NCBI GenBank assembly: GCA_963827725.1
Contig: CAWHBM010000001.1
Span: forward strand, 1,550,001 to 1,614,000
Length of the DNA: 64,000 nt
From: VAXT01 sp963827725
Lineage (GTDB): Bacteria; Actinomycetota; Thermoleophilia; Gaiellales; Gaiellaceae
Reading direction: 5' to 3'
In this document: in pieces, positions 16,835-25,805 of the stretch
How the letters are laid out: every line of letters begins with the position of its first letter
Position numbering within the stretch: position 1 is the stretch's first letter
Notes under the pieces: model-generated
Told to the model about the DNA's origin: nothing
Database searches by the model: none
Seen by the model: only the letters and a program-made list of their open reading frames with translations
Made by a program: the position numbers and the translations under genes

Positions 16835-17623
16835 CTACTCGTTACCCGTACCGAGTAGGAGGATCGTCTGGCCGTTCGACGTTTCCTGGAAGCTCGAGAG
16901 AAAGATCCGGTTTTCGGTCAACGCCTCGACCGTGCCGAGCTCCTCCTCGCTCATCGATGACGTGGTGATGGCATCGCTTTTCGGCAATGTTGACTCGAGC
17001 GGCCTCGAGAGCTGCTGAGAAAGCTCCTTCCGCCGGAACAAGAACGCGGGCTTCTGGGTCTTCGTCGGCGGCAGCAGAACCACGACAGAGTTGATGTCGG
17101 GCCAGTACTTGAACGTGTACAGCGCGAGCTCGAGCGACTCCCGTCGAAGGAGCGGAGTCACGTCTTCGCCCTGCGTCGGCAAGGCGCAAGCGGGCGCGGA
17201 GCCGCAGAACACATACATCATCGTGTTGTCCGACTGCTCGAACTGCCGGTACGCGGTGCCCACGCCCTGGTTCGGACGCTGCATGAAGGCGATGCCCGCT
17301 ACCGGCGCCTGATTGAAGATCGGGGGCTGCGCCTGGACGACCGCGATCGGATCGCCGTTGGTGAGATACCGGGGGGCGAGGTGGTCCGCCAGCACCTGGG
17401 CTCTCTCGAACGTCTCACCTGCCGGCGGCGCGTAGCTCGACCAGGCCGGTTCGTTGGCGTCGGACCCGGACATGAGATACGCGAAGACCCCCAGCATGCC
17501 GGCGAAGAGGACCATGACCAGGAGCAGCACGAGGGCAAACCGCCTGCTGTGCACATTGTCGGGCGGCGCAAGGGACGGCGAGACGATCTCGGCGCCCGGG
17601 CGCTTCTCTACAACATCGGCCAC
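16835..17623 (-). CDS. Single-pass membrane protein coupled to FtsH-like protease
   Basis: 262 residues. A cytoplasmic N-terminus of ~27 residues, one membrane segment (~28-50, ALVLLLVMVLFAGMLGVFAY) and a ~210-residue extracytoplasmic domain with VFCGSAPACALP and LPPTKTQKPAFLFRRKEL. I do not recognise the family. Its ATG lies inside the last codons of the FtsH-like gene (16-nt overlap), so the two are almost certainly translated together and may form a complex, perhaps as an adaptor or substrate; this is inference. Confidence 0.7.
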   Translation of the reverse strand: MADVVEKRPGAEIVSPSLAPPDNVHSRRFALVLLLVMVLFAGMLGVFAYLMSGSDANEPAWSSYAPPAGETFERAQVLADHLAPRYLTNGDPIAVVQAQPPIFNQAPVAGIAFMQRPNQGVGTAYRQFEQSDNTMMYVFCGSAPACALPTQGEDVTPLLRRESLELALYTFKYWPDINSVVVLLPPTKTQKPAFLFRRKELSQQLSRPLESTLPKSDAITTSSMSEEELGTVEALTENRIFLSSFQETSNGQTILLLGTGNE

Positions 17624-19995
17624 GAGGCCTCCTCCATCAGATCGATTCGCGGTGCTTTCAGCTTGGACTCGTTGAGCAGCTCCAGCAACTCGTCACCGTA
17701 GATCTCGCGTCGGGCGACGACCTGATCCGCGATGCGCTCGATCCCCTTGCGGTTGTGAAGCATGAAGTTGTGCGCCGTGACGTAGGCCTGTCCGAGAATC
17801 TGCGCGGCGATCCTGCGCTTGTCCCGGTCGGAGAGGACGCTCGCCACCGGGTCGTGGGCAAACGGGCCTCCGCCTCCGGTTCGGCTCATGAGCTGGAGGC
17901 CGATGTCCTCGAAGCGCTGCAGGACGCGAGCGCGCTCCTGGGAATCGAGGCCCTCGTCGCGGTCGAGCGGCTCGGGGCCCATGCCCGCCGCCCCGACCAT
18001 GAGTGCGGCAATGTACGTCGCGCTCGACAGGTCGCCGCCGACGCCGCTCGAGGTCTGCTTGTAGAAGACGCGCTCGGCGGCCATCGCCCCGAGGCCCCAG
18101 ATCAAGATCGCGATCTGGTCGGAGCGCCACTGGCTGAACCGCTCCACTTGCTCGGCCATTTGATGGTGCCCGAGCGAGTCGCCGCGCATGCGGATCGAGA
18201 TGCGAGTCGACTGCGCGTCTTTCATGAAGACGTGGCTCGCTGCAGCGTGACCGGCCTCGTGAATCGCGACCGCCCTCGTCTCGTCCGGGGCGTAGTCGAT
18301 GTTGATCGCCGTTCCGGACTCGACCGTCGTCATCGCCTCGAAGATGTCGCTGTAGTCGAAGCGCTCGCGGCGATCAGAATGAGCGAGGGTGAGCGCCATC
18401 GAGCAGACCTGCTCGATCATCGCGGGGCTGTAGCCCGACGTGATGCGCGCGAGCTCGTCGCGGCGCTTCTCCGAGTCGAGGTCGGGCTCGTGCGCGACCT
18501 TCGTGATGTAGAGGTCGAAGATGTCCTTGCGGTCGTGCTTCGTCGGCGTCCGCAGCCAGACGTGCCGTCCCATTCGGCCGGGGCGCGTGAGCGCCGGATC
18601 GAGCGCCGCGATGGGCACGTTCGTCGCCCCGATGAAGTAGATCTGGTCCTTCCGTGGGCGCGGGCGCGGGACGCGAAGCTTGACCCGGCCGGCCCGCCGT
18701 GGGATCACGTACGTCGCGTCGAGGAACGTGTTCGTCCAGTTGGTGAAGAGGCGGCGGAAGAAGGGCGGGTTGTCGATGCCGTCCATGACGACGAGGAGCT
18801 GGTTGAGAGCGAGCTGCCCACCGCCTCCGCCCATCATGCCTCCGGCGATGCCCTGGTTGACGATCGCGGCGAAGCGGCCCTGCTTCGGGGGCGGGCTCGC
18901 GTCGCGCTCGTTGAACAGCCGGTCTCGCCAGGCGCGCGTCTCGAGAATCATGTCCCCGCTCGGGTTCAGCGCTCCGTGAGGGCCGTAGAACAGGTGGTCC
19001 GCGAATTGCGACCCCGAGTGGATTCCAACCGCGCCGCCGCCGCCGAGCGCCGAGCGGCGCATCCCAACTGCGTCGATCTCGTCGATGAAGACGATGCACT
19101 GGCCGCCCCACTTGCTCGCGAGCTTCTTCGCCTTCCGCGCCAGGAAGCGGACGATGACCGCGTCCATGCCCATGAACGTCTGCTGGAACCCGGAGCCGGG
19201 CATCGAGACGAAGGGGCAGTTGAAGCCGGTGGCGATCGCCTTGGCGAGCATCGTCTTGCCCGTGCCCGGCGCGCCGAGGAAGAGCATGCCCCGCTCACGC
19301 TTTCCGCCGGCCGCCTCGAACGCCTCGCCCGACTGCCAGAGCGACACGACTCGGCCGACTTCCACCTTCGCCTCGTCCTGGCCCCGCACGTCATCGAGCC
19401 GAACGCCCCAGTCCGCGTCGCCGGGCTCGAAGCCGCGCATCTGCGAGATCCCGATCATCATCATCGGGCCGAGGAGGATCAGGAAGTTGAAGAGGAAGAA
19501 GATCGGGAGGGCGAAGAGGATGCCCGCGTTCTGAGCGATGTAGCCCTTCGATCCAGTCCAGATCCCCGTCGAGCTGTCGATCCAGTTCGTGGTGCCGCCA
19601 GGGATGAGTAGGCGGAGCAGGTAGACGAACGTGAGCAAAACCGTGATCGTCACGAAGAACTTGAGCCAGAAGCGCCAGAAGGAGGCTCGGCGGCGGTTGA
19701 CGACGTCCTCTTCTTTCAGGTCGGCGTCATCGGTCCCGTACAGGCTCGGCCAGGGGAGCAGGCGACGGGTCAGGAGGTCGATCAGGCCGCGGAACGCGAT
19801 CACGGTGAAGAAGGTCGCAACGAGTGACCAGCCGAGGCTCCAACCTTGCCCGACGTGGTACCAGAAGAAGGGAGCCGGACTCGTGAGAATCGCGATGAAC
19901 GTCGCGGACCGAGTCAGGCGGCGCCACTCCGCGCCCAACTCCGAAGAGGCGGAGCCGCGGTCGAGGAGCCCGGGGGTCACCTGCTCGCTCGCCAT
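17608..19995 (-). CDS. Atypical FtsH-like membrane AAA metalloprotease
   Basis: 795 residues, longer than the usual ~640. Three or four membrane segments lie in the first ~185 residues, then Walker A FLGAPGTGKTMLAKA, Walker B CIVFIDEIDAVG, an insertion of ~130 residues including Gly-rich GGMMGGGGGQ, then GATNVPIAALDPAL and arginine fingers RPGRMGRH, and an M41 peptidase domain with zinc motif HEAGHAAASH and the third-ligand Asp in SSGVGGDLSSAT. It therefore looks catalytically competent. Neighbour: the overlapping membrane protein downstream. A housekeeping FtsH would be expected elsewhere; this looks like a paralogue. Confidence 0.88.
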   Translation of the reverse strand: MASEQVTPGLLDRGSASSELGAEWRRLTRSATFIAILTSPAPFFWYHVGQGWSLGWSLVATFFTVIAFRGLIDLLTRRLLPWPSLYGTDDADLKEEDVVNRRRASFWRFWLKFFVTITVLLTFVYLLRLLIPGGTTNWIDSSTGIWTGSKGYIAQNAGILFALPIFFLFNFLILLGPMMMIGISQMRGFEPGDADWGVRLDDVRGQDEAKVEVGRVVSLWQSGEAFEAAGGKRERGMLFLGAPGTGKTMLAKAIATGFNCPFVSMPGSGFQQTFMGMDAVIVRFLARKAKKLASKWGGQCIVFIDEIDAVGMRRSALGGGGAVGIHSGSQFADHLFYGPHGALNPSGDMILETRAWRDRLFNERDASPPPKQGRFAAIVNQGIAGGMMGGGGGQLALNQLLVVMDGIDNPPFFRRLFTNWTNTFLDATYVIPRRAGRVKLRVPRPRPRKDQIYFIGATNVPIAALDPALTRPGRMGRHVWLRTPTKHDRKDIFDLYITKVAHEPDLDSEKRRDELARITSGYSPAMIEQVCSMALTLAHSDRRERFDYSDIFEAMTTVESGTAINIDYAPDETRAVAIHEAGHAAASHVFMKDAQSTRISIRMRGDSLGHHQMAEQVERFSQWRSDQIAILIWGLGAMAAERVFYKQTSSGVGGDLSSATYIAALMVGAAGMGPEPLDRDEGLDSQERARVLQRFEDIGLQLMSRTGGGGPFAHDPVASVLSDRDKRRIAAQILGQAYVTAHNFMLHNRKGIERIADQVVARREIYGDELLELLNESKLKAPRIDLMEEASWPML

Positions 19996-20086
19996 CAGTA
20001 CACGCTTAGACGCGAATTAGGGGACTTCGGTTTGCAGGTATGTGACAGAACGGAAGATCTCACCGCCAGTCGGCGTCTATTAAGGA

Positions 20087-20156
20087 GGGGCCGGGTCGGC
20101 TCCTGCGGCAAAGCCTCCCCGGCCCCATGTACTAGCCGCAGAAGCTAGTCCGACCC
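20087..20156. ncRNA. Candidate structured RNA with mutually exclusive stems
   Basis: Intergenic, upstream of the FtsH-like gene (minus) and before the tRNA (plus). Exact complementary segments: GGGGCCGGG (20087-20095) with CCCGGCCCC (20118-20126); GGGTCGG (20093-20099) with CCGACCC (20150-20156); CTGCGGC (20103-20109) with GCCGCAG (20135-20141); ACTAGC (20131-20136) with GCTAGT (20144-20149). Pairs one and two share 20093-20095 and pairs three and four share 20135-20136, so alternate folds are possible. I cannot assign it to a known riboswitch. Strand unknown; as a leader it would fit the protease operon. Confidence 0.35.
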
Positions 20157-20218
20157 CGACGCCGAGGGAGACGGGTCCAATTATCCCTCGGACCAGCTTT
20201 TCCTGCGTACCCCGTTCA

Positions 20219-20231
20219 GGTGCCTGGCACC
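20219..20231. repeat. REP-like palindrome GGTGCCTGGCACC
   Basis: Perfect palindrome around a central T in the gap before the tRNA gene. Similar in style to the other odd-length palindromes in this window. Confidence 0.45.
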
Positions 20232-20287
20232 GGGCAGCGCCTCTGGGGACGTGTGCGGGCGCAGGGCTGGGCTACGCTTGGCCGCGC

Positions 20288-20361
<74 letters not shown>

Positions 20362-20370
20362 CCTCGCTTC

Positions 20371-20426
20371 CCTGACCGGCTGTGGGCTCCCGCCGGGCAG
20401 AGCCCGGCTCCGCCCACAGCCTCAGG
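20371..20426. repeat. Long hairpin element, copy 1
   Basis: CCTGA (20371-20375) pairs with TCAGG (20422-20426); GGCTGTGGGC (20378-20387) with GCCCACAGCC (20412-20421); GCCGGGC (20392-20398) with GCCCGGC (20402-20408) around loop AGA. It sits 10 nt after the tRNA and could terminate its transcript. The core and the adjoining CTCGCTTCCCTGACC recur in inverted orientation at 43311-43373. Confidence 0.75.
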
Positions 20427-20466
20427 AAACCGAGGAACTCACTCCCGTGACCGGGATTGGCGTGTT

Positions 20467-20592
20467 CTAGAAGCGTCCGCGAAAGAGAAACAGCAGGAGC
20501 AGCAGAAGCAGCAACAAGAAGAAGAAGTTGTTGATGAAAATGCCCCCGCCGAGCGCGATCACGAGGATGAGGATGAGAAGCAATACAAGCAT
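20467..20592 (-). CDS. 41-residue hydrophobic membrane peptide
   Basis: ATG 20592 opens a 41-codon frame that is almost entirely Leu, Ile, Val and Phe: a first segment (~2-19, ending GGGIFI), an INNFFF turn and a second run of nine leucines, closing with the basic tail RGRF. It resembles the many tiny membrane proteins (DUF3309-like) carried by soil bacteria. A weak purine stretch (AAAGATTGGA) lies upstream. Expression is unproven, but such a hydrophobic, stop-bounded frame with a basic C-terminus is unlikely to be chance. Confidence 0.55.
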   Translation of the reverse strand: MLVLLLILILVIALGGGIFINNFFFLLLLLLLLLFLFRGRF

Positions 20593-20710
20593 GCGAGGTC
20601 CAATCTTTCGCTGATGTAGGAGCGGACCCTATACCGCGACGGCAGGGCGGGTGGTTCCTCGTTGCCATGACCGGCGCACCCGTTCGCGGGCGCCGATAAC
20701 ATCGCCCGCG

Positions 20711-21163
20711 GTGAAGGTGTTCCAGCACGAGCGGCGTCTGAGGACAGCCGGGGGGCTTTCGGTGCGGGACATCACCGACGAAGTAACCGAGTCCGTGCGC
20801 GAGAGCGGCGTGCGGGACGGAATCGTCTGCGTCTACTCACCGCACACGACCTGCTGTGTCCGCGTCAACGAGTTCGAGGACGGCTTCCTCGAGGACTTCA
20901 CCGCTCTCCTCAAGAGCCTCGTCCCGAGCGACAAGTACTACGCCCACGATGACTGGGACCGCCGCACCGAGAACGTCTGCGAGGAGGACATGGAGCTCGG
21001 CAACGGCCATTCGCACTGCATGTCGATGCTTCTCGGCTCGGCCGGCGAGGCGATCCCGGTGCGCGACGGCGAGCTCTGCCTCGGCACCTGGCAGCGCGTG
21101 CTCTTCCTCGAGCTCGACCGTGAGCGCGAGCGGCGCTGGATCGTCCAGGTCGTCGGCACCTAA
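20711..21163 (+). CDS. yjbQ: YjbQ/UPF0047 family protein
   Basis: 150 residues. I start at GTG 20711 (VKVFQHERRLRT) because the frame upstream has no family similarity. Conserved features: YSPHTTCCVRVNEFEDG, AHDDWDRRTENVCEED, GNGHSHCMSMLLG and LGTWQRVLFLELDR. The family is a beta-sandwich annotated as secondary thiamine-phosphate synthase from promiscuous E. coli activity; its true role is unsettled. Confidence 0.92.
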   Translation: MKVFQHERRLRTAGGLSVRDITDEVTESVRESGVRDGIVCVYSPHTTCCVRVNEFEDGFLEDFTALLKSLVPSDKYYAHDDWDRRTENVCEEDMELGNGHSHCMSMLLGSAGEAIPVRDGELCLGTWQRVLFLELDRERERRWIVQVVGT

Positions 21164-21213
21164 CTCGTCCTGCGTCCGGCCGGTTTCGTCTGTAGCGTCC
21201 CGCACGAGCCCGG

Positions 21214-23161
21214 TTGGGAAGCCGTCTCCAAGCCCTGCTAGAGCCACGTAGCGAGCGCGTGCGCACCGCGGTGCTGGCGGCTGCCCTGTTCGTCGGGTAC
21301 GTCGCCTCCGCCAGGATCGGCCTCGAGCTGTCGGTCGCCCACGGCGTCATCACGCCGGTTTGGGCGCCAACGGGACTCGCGCTCGCCGCGCTCGTGCTGT
21401 ATGGCCCGAAGCTCTGGCCCGCGGTCGCACTGGGCGCGTTCGTCGCCAACGCGACGAGCGGCGCGTCGGTCCCCGAAGCCTTCTTCATCTCGATCGGCAA
21501 CACGCTCGAGGCGCTCGTCGGGAGCCTCCTGCTGCGCCGCGTCGGATTCCGGCCGGCGCTCGATCGTGTCCGCGACGTCTTCGCGCTCATCCTCTTCGGC
21601 GCGATCGCCAGCACGATGATCAGCGCAACGAACGGGGTGGCGACGCTCTGGGCCTCAGGCGAGATCGTCCGTTCGCAGCTGGACTCCGAATGGCTCCTCT
21701 GGTGGGTCGGCGACGGAATGGGCAACCTGATCGTCGCTCCACTGATCTTCGTGCTCTCGACGAGACCCTGGCGCCGCCTCGATCACCGAATGAAGCTCGA
21801 GGGGCTCGCCCTCCTCGGCCTGCTCGTCGCCTTCGGGTCGGTGGTGTTCCTGGGCGGCCAGTGGCGCTATCCCCACATCCTCTTTCCGCTGCTGATCTGG
21901 GCGGTTCTGCGCTTCCACCAGTTCGGCGCGGTCACGAGCAGCTTCGTCCTCGCCGGAACGGCGATCGCGGGGGCTGTCCACGGGATGACGCCGCTCGGCG
22001 ACGGAACGCCGACCGAAATCGTCCAGATCCTCGAGGCGCTCACGGCAGGCGTCGCCGTCAGCCTCCTGATCTTCGGCGCAGTCCTGGACGAGCGAAGCCG
22101 AGCCGAGGGCGAGCTCGCGCGAGCTCATAGCCGCCTGGCCGAGGCCCAGGAAGTCGCTCAGATCGGCAGTTGGGAATGGGACATTCCCACGAATCGCGTC
22201 ACCTGGTCGGAAGAGCTCTATCGACTCTGGGGGCTCGATCCGCAAGCCGGAGAGCTCACCTACGAGCGGTACCTCGACTCCATCCATCCAGACGACCGTG
22301 AGCTCGCGAAGGCGACCGTCGAGCAGGCGTTCGCGAAAGGGGAGTCGTTTCACTTCGACCACAGGGTGGAGCTTCCCGACGGGCCGGTCCGCTGGATCCA
22401 CGGCCGCGGGCAGGTGATCGTCGACGAGAACGGCGCCCCCGCGCGGATGCTCGGGACAGCCCAGGACATCACCGAGCGCAAGCGAATCGACGAGTTGCGC
22501 GACTCGATCCTCGCCGCCGTCTCGCACGAGCTCCGAACGCCACTCACCTCGATCATCGGCTTCGCGGTCACCCTGAAAGAGAATGCGGCGGGGCTCGACG
22601 AGCGCGACCCGAACGAAAATGATCGACCACCTCGTGGAGCAGTCGCGCAAGCTCGACCACCTCCTTTCCGACCTCCTCGACCTCGACCGGCTGCGGCACG
22701 GATTCGTCAACCCGCGCTTTCGGTCGACCGATGTCGGGCTGCTCGTCGATCAGGTCGCCTCTGGCCATACCTCGGAGACACACGAGATTCGGATCGAGAC
22801 CGGCTTGGCGATGGCGGAGGTGGATGCGCCGAAGGTCGAGCGGATCGTCGACAACCTGCTCTCGAATGCCCTCAATCACACGCCGGCGGGCACGGAGATC
22901 CTCGTCCGGGTCGAGAGCGTCGCCGGCGGAGTGCTGCTTGCCGTGGACGACCGCGGCCCCGGCGTCGCGGAGAGCCAGCGTGAGTCGATCTTCGAGATCT
23001 TCAACCGCGGCGAAAGCGACGAGCACGTGCCGGGCACCGGGATCGGTCTCTCGCTCGTCGCCCAATTCACCGCCCTGCACGGCGGACGCGCCTGGGTCGA
23101 GGAAAATCCCGGCGGCGGCGCCTCGTTCAGGGTGTTCCTGCCCGAGCGGCAGCCGTCCTAG
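21214..23161 (+). pseudogene. MASE1-PAS sensor histidine kinase (one frameshift)
   Basis: From TTG 21214 (or GTG 21259): MASE1 integral-membrane sensor (~residues 15-290, with PVWAPTGLALAAL), a coiled-coil linker, PAS_3 domain (IGSWEWDIPTNRVTW to MLGTAQDITERK), HisKA with phospho-acceptor His in AVSHELRTPLTSIIGF, then near 22610 (GACCCGAACG) the frame moves one base. The HATPase domain follows with NLLSNALNHTP (N box), DDRGPGV (G1) and GTGIGLSL (G2). All functional motifs are intact on both sides, so I suspect one extra base in the sequence. No response regulator gene is adjacent. Confidence 0.8.
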
Positions 23162-23172
23162 GCAGGGCGGAT

Positions 23173-23757
23173 CTAGCGGTGGTCGGCGAGCACCAAGCGG
23201 CCGATCTCCTGCGCCCTTTTCGCTGCATCGAGGTCGCCCTCGCCGGCGGAGACGATCGAGCCCTTCATCAGGATGTGCCACTTGCGGGCGAACGCATCCG
23301 GGTCGCGCAGGCCGGCCTCGGTGGCGAGCGAGCGAAGGATGTCGCGGATGTTCTCGAGGTGGACGACGCTGGCCTGACCGATCGGATGCTCGAGATCTGC
23401 CGTCTCGAGCAGGACGTTGATGAACGAACAACCGTCGAAGCCGTCCTCGTGGAACCACTCGTCGAAGACGTCGAAGATGGCGAGCAACGATTCCTCCGGA
23501 GTCGCACCTCGTTCCCTCGCTCCGGCCTCGACACGGCCGCGCGTCCACACTTCCTCGCGCCGTTCCAGGAACGCGATGACGAGCTGGTCCTTCGACGAGA
23601 AGTGCCGGTACAGCGTCGCCTTCGCGACCGCCGCGCGCTCGATCACCTCGTCGATTCCCACCCCGCGGATGCCGCGGCGCGAGAAGAGCTCGTAGGCACT
23701 CTCGAGAATCCGTTCGCGGGCCGGAACACTGGGCCGCAGTTCGACCATTTCGCCCAT
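23173..23757 (-). CDS. TetR family transcriptional repressor
   Basis: 194 residues from ATG 23757 (or 23748). The N-terminal helix-turn-helix reads RERILESAYELFSRRGIRG then IDEVIERAAVAKATLYRHFSSKDQL, typical TetR/AcrR. The C-terminal ligand domain has a DEWFHEDGFDGCSFINVLLE block like TetR_C_33-type regulators of stress or efflux genes. It is divergent from the small gene at 23832, with palindromic repeats between the two that are probably its operator. Confidence 0.9.
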   Translation of the reverse strand: MGEMVELRPSVPARERILESAYELFSRRGIRGVGIDEVIERAAVAKATLYRHFSSKDQLVIAFLERREEVWTRGRVEAGARERGATPEESLLAIFDVFDEWFHEDGFDGCSFINVLLETADLEHPIGQASVVHLENIRDILRSLATEAGLRDPDAFARKWHILMKGSIVSAGEGDLDAAKRAQEIGRLVLADHR

Positions 23758-23783
23758 CGACGGCCCATCGTAGCAAAGTTGAC

Positions 23784-23812
23784 AGACAGGTCTGTCTCGT
23801 GATAGACAGACC
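23784..23812. promoter_or_regulatory. Putative TetR operator
   Basis: The palindrome AGACAGGTCTGTCT (23784-23797) is followed by a further half site TAGACAGACC (23803-23812) and preceded by TTGACA (23780-23785), a -35-like hexamer for the plus strand. It lies 27 bp upstream of tetR and 20 bp upstream of the divergent gene. Confidence 0.6.
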
Positions 23813-23831
23813 ATTCTACCGACTGAGATTG

Positions 23832-24107
23832 ATGAGCCGACGCCCCCTATTCCGCGAAGTGAACGAGCGAATCCGGGAGGTGAACGCGTCGTTCGGGCCT
23901 TCGGCGCCCACCTACGAGATTCTTCTTTGCGAGTGCGGTCGCTCCGATTGCTCTGCGCGCCTCGAGGTTCCCGCTGACGTCTACGAAGTCGTGCGCCGCA
24001 AGGAACGCTTCCTCGTCGCACCGGGCCACGAGCAGCCGGAAGCGGAAGTCGTCGTCGCCGGTGCTCCTCACTATCTCGTGATCGCAATGCGGCCCGAAGC
24101 CGTCTAG
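23832..24107 (+). CDS. Small Cys-rich protein of unknown function, divergent from tetR
   Basis: 91 residues. I start at ATG 23832; an earlier in-frame ATG at 23799 lies inside the operator. Core CECGRSDCSARLEVPADVYE followed by RFLVAPGHEQPEAEVV: a CxCxxxxC motif that could hold a metal, then a GHE motif. I have the impression that this pattern recurs as a conserved hypothetical in actinobacteria, but I cannot name it. Likely a TetR target by position. Confidence 0.65.
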   Translation: MSRRPLFREVNERIREVNASFGPSAPTYEILLCECGRSDCSARLEVPADVYEVVRRKERFLVAPGHEQPEAEVVVAGAPHYLVIAMRPEAV

Positions 24108-24220
24108 CCCGCCCCTTCGGACGGCCTCCTCCCTGGTCAGATAAATCTTGGTTCGGCCTCGGTTAGGCCTCTCCAATCCCTTCTACAACTGGCTCAACCC
24201 AGTAATCAAGGAGGGAACCA

Positions 24221-24583
24221 ATGATTCGTTTGACCGCTCTACTCGCCGTTGCCGCCACCGCGCTTGCGCTCGTGGCGTCGATCGGCGCAGCTCCGACCGC
24301 CCCGATGAAGCTCACCGGTGCCGTCGGCCCCAGCGAGACGATCACCATGAAGAAGGGCTCCGCGAGGGTCACGACCCTGAAGCGCGGCCGCTACAAGATC
24401 GTCGTCAACGACCGCTCTGACGAGCACAACTTCCGCCTCCGCGGGCCGGGGGTCAACAAGCAGATCTCGGGCATCGCGGCGACCGGCACCAAGTCGATCA
24501 CCGTCACCCTGAAGCCCGGCCGCTACACGTACGTGTGCGACCCGCATTCCGGCGACATGATCGGCAGCTTCCGCGTCAAGTAG
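24221..24583 (+). CDS. Exported cupredoxin (plastocyanin-like)
   Basis: 120 residues with a signal peptide (~22 residues). Type-1 copper ligands: His in DEHNFRLRGPG, and Cys, His and Met in YVCDPHSGDMIG. Strong Shine-Dalgarno AAGGAGG (24208-24214) 6 nt before the ATG, so it is translated as a leadered mRNA. Closely related in sequence to the third domain of the 10551-11873 protein (shared HNF.LRGPGV). Probable periplasmic or extracellular electron carrier or copper binder. Confidence 0.88.
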   Translation: MIRLTALLAVAATALALVASIGAAPTAPMKLTGAVGPSETITMKKGSARVTTLKRGRYKIVVNDRSDEHNFRLRGPGVNKQISGIAATGTKSITVTLKPGRYTYVCDPHSGDMIGSFRVK

Positions 24584-24632
24584 GCGCCTTCTCCGCGAGG
24601 GTCGGGCATTCGCCCGGCCCTCGCTATACGTA

Positions 24633-25805
24633 CTACAGCCGGCGAATCCATTCGGCAAACAGCGGGTCGACGAGCCGCTGGCGGCGCCCCTCCTGCTCGA
24701 CCTCCGCGGTCTCGTGCAGACGCTTGAGGGCCGTCTGAGCCGTCGGCTTGCTCAGGTCGAGGAGCTGCAGGACATGTTCCCTGTAGGGCGAGCCGCCTCC
24801 GGAGATCACCGCTCGCAGCGTCTTGCGCTCGGCCAGCCCGAGGCCGTGCCAGTGCGCGTCGAGCTCGGGCTCGAGCTCCGTGAGGGCGCTCTCGTACGCG
24901 GTTTCCCAGTCGTCCAGGGTGGCGGCGCTGCCACGCCGGACCCCCTCCCAGAGGCGGTAGGCCAGCAACATCGCGCGCTGCGGGTGCCCTTCCGCGGCCG
25001 AGACGAGCGGGTGCAGCGCCTCGCCGGCGCTTCTCCCCGTGTCGTCGAAGCGGCGGGCGACGTAGGCGGAGATGTCCTCGTCGGCCAGTCGATGAAGGCG
25101 CATCGGGACGGCAGATCCGTAGAGGGGCCGGTCACGATCCTCGAAGAGCTGCCGCATGAGACCGGGCTCTGAGCCTGCAAAGACGTAGCTCGCCACGTGT
25201 CCCTGGTGCTGGATGTGGCTCCTCAGCAACCCGTCGAGGTCGGGAACCTTCGTCACGTCCTGAAACTCGTCGAGCGCGACGAATGCCCGGTAGCCACCGC
25301 TCTCCTCGAGTCGGAGAGGCAAGTCGAGAAGCGCGTGCAGGGCGGGCAGCGGGTCGACCCTCTGCCCGATCTGGAGCTTGGCGCTGATGCCGAAGGCGCC
25401 CAGGGAGAGGCCGAGATTGGTCTTCTGGAGGAAGTCCTCGACCTTGGCCCGCAACGAGCCTTTCAGGGCTTGCGAGTACGCGCGCTCGAAACGAACCGTC
25501 ACGTCGGCGATCGACATCACGCGATAGAGATCGACGACGACCGGGATCAGGCCCTCTCGCTCTCCGTCTCGCAGGGCACGCCTGAGCAGGCTCGTCTTCC
25601 CGTACTTCCGCGGCGCATACAGCCTCACGAAATGGCCCCCGACCGCCTGGGCGAGTAGCTTCTGGATCTCGTCGTCGCGGTCGATCAGGTCTTCCGGCTC
25701 GATCGGGTGCGAGTAGACGAACGGGTTGATGTCGGTGATTGCGGGTATGCGCGGAGCATACCATGAGGTATGTCCTGTAGATACCAGCCGGTATGTCCAG
25801 TGCAT
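24633..25805 (-). CDS. STAND/AAA-type ATPase (ATPase_2-like)
   Basis: About 390 residues. P-loop APRKYGKTSLLRR, Walker B RAFVALDEFQDV, sensor-like SYVFAGSEPGLM, then a C-terminal winged helix (LLDLSKPTAQTALKRLHE), as in the archaeal-type ATPase family COG1672. The only in-frame ATG is 25805; the conserved domain begins about 25 codons later (NPFVYSHPIEPEDLIDR) and the codons in between run through a tandem operator array. Such proteins are often transcription-linked or toxin/defence-linked, but no function is known here. Confidence 0.75.
   Translation of the reverse strand: MHWTYRLVSTGHTSWYAPRIPAITDINPFVYSHPIEPEDLIDRDDEIQKLLAQAVGGHFVRLYAPRKYGKTSLLRRALRDGEREGLIPVVVDLYRVMSIADVTVRFERAYSQALKGSLRAKVEDFLQKTNLGLSLGAFGISAKLQIGQRVDPLPALHALLDLPLRLEESGGYRAFVALDEFQDVTKVPDLDGLLRSHIQHQGHVASYVFAGSEPGLMRQLFEDRDRPLYGSAVPMRLHRLADEDISAYVARRFDDTGRSAGEALHPLVSAAEGHPQRAMLLAYRLWEGVRRGSAATLDDWETAYESALTELEPELDAHWHGLGLAERKTLRAVISGGGSPYREHVLQLLDLSKPTAQTALKRLHETAEVEQEGRRQRLVDPLFAEWIRRL

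Noticed and set aside
17755..19611. Long open frame opposite the FtsH-like gene
   Set aside because: Same reason; codon positions mirror the real gene.
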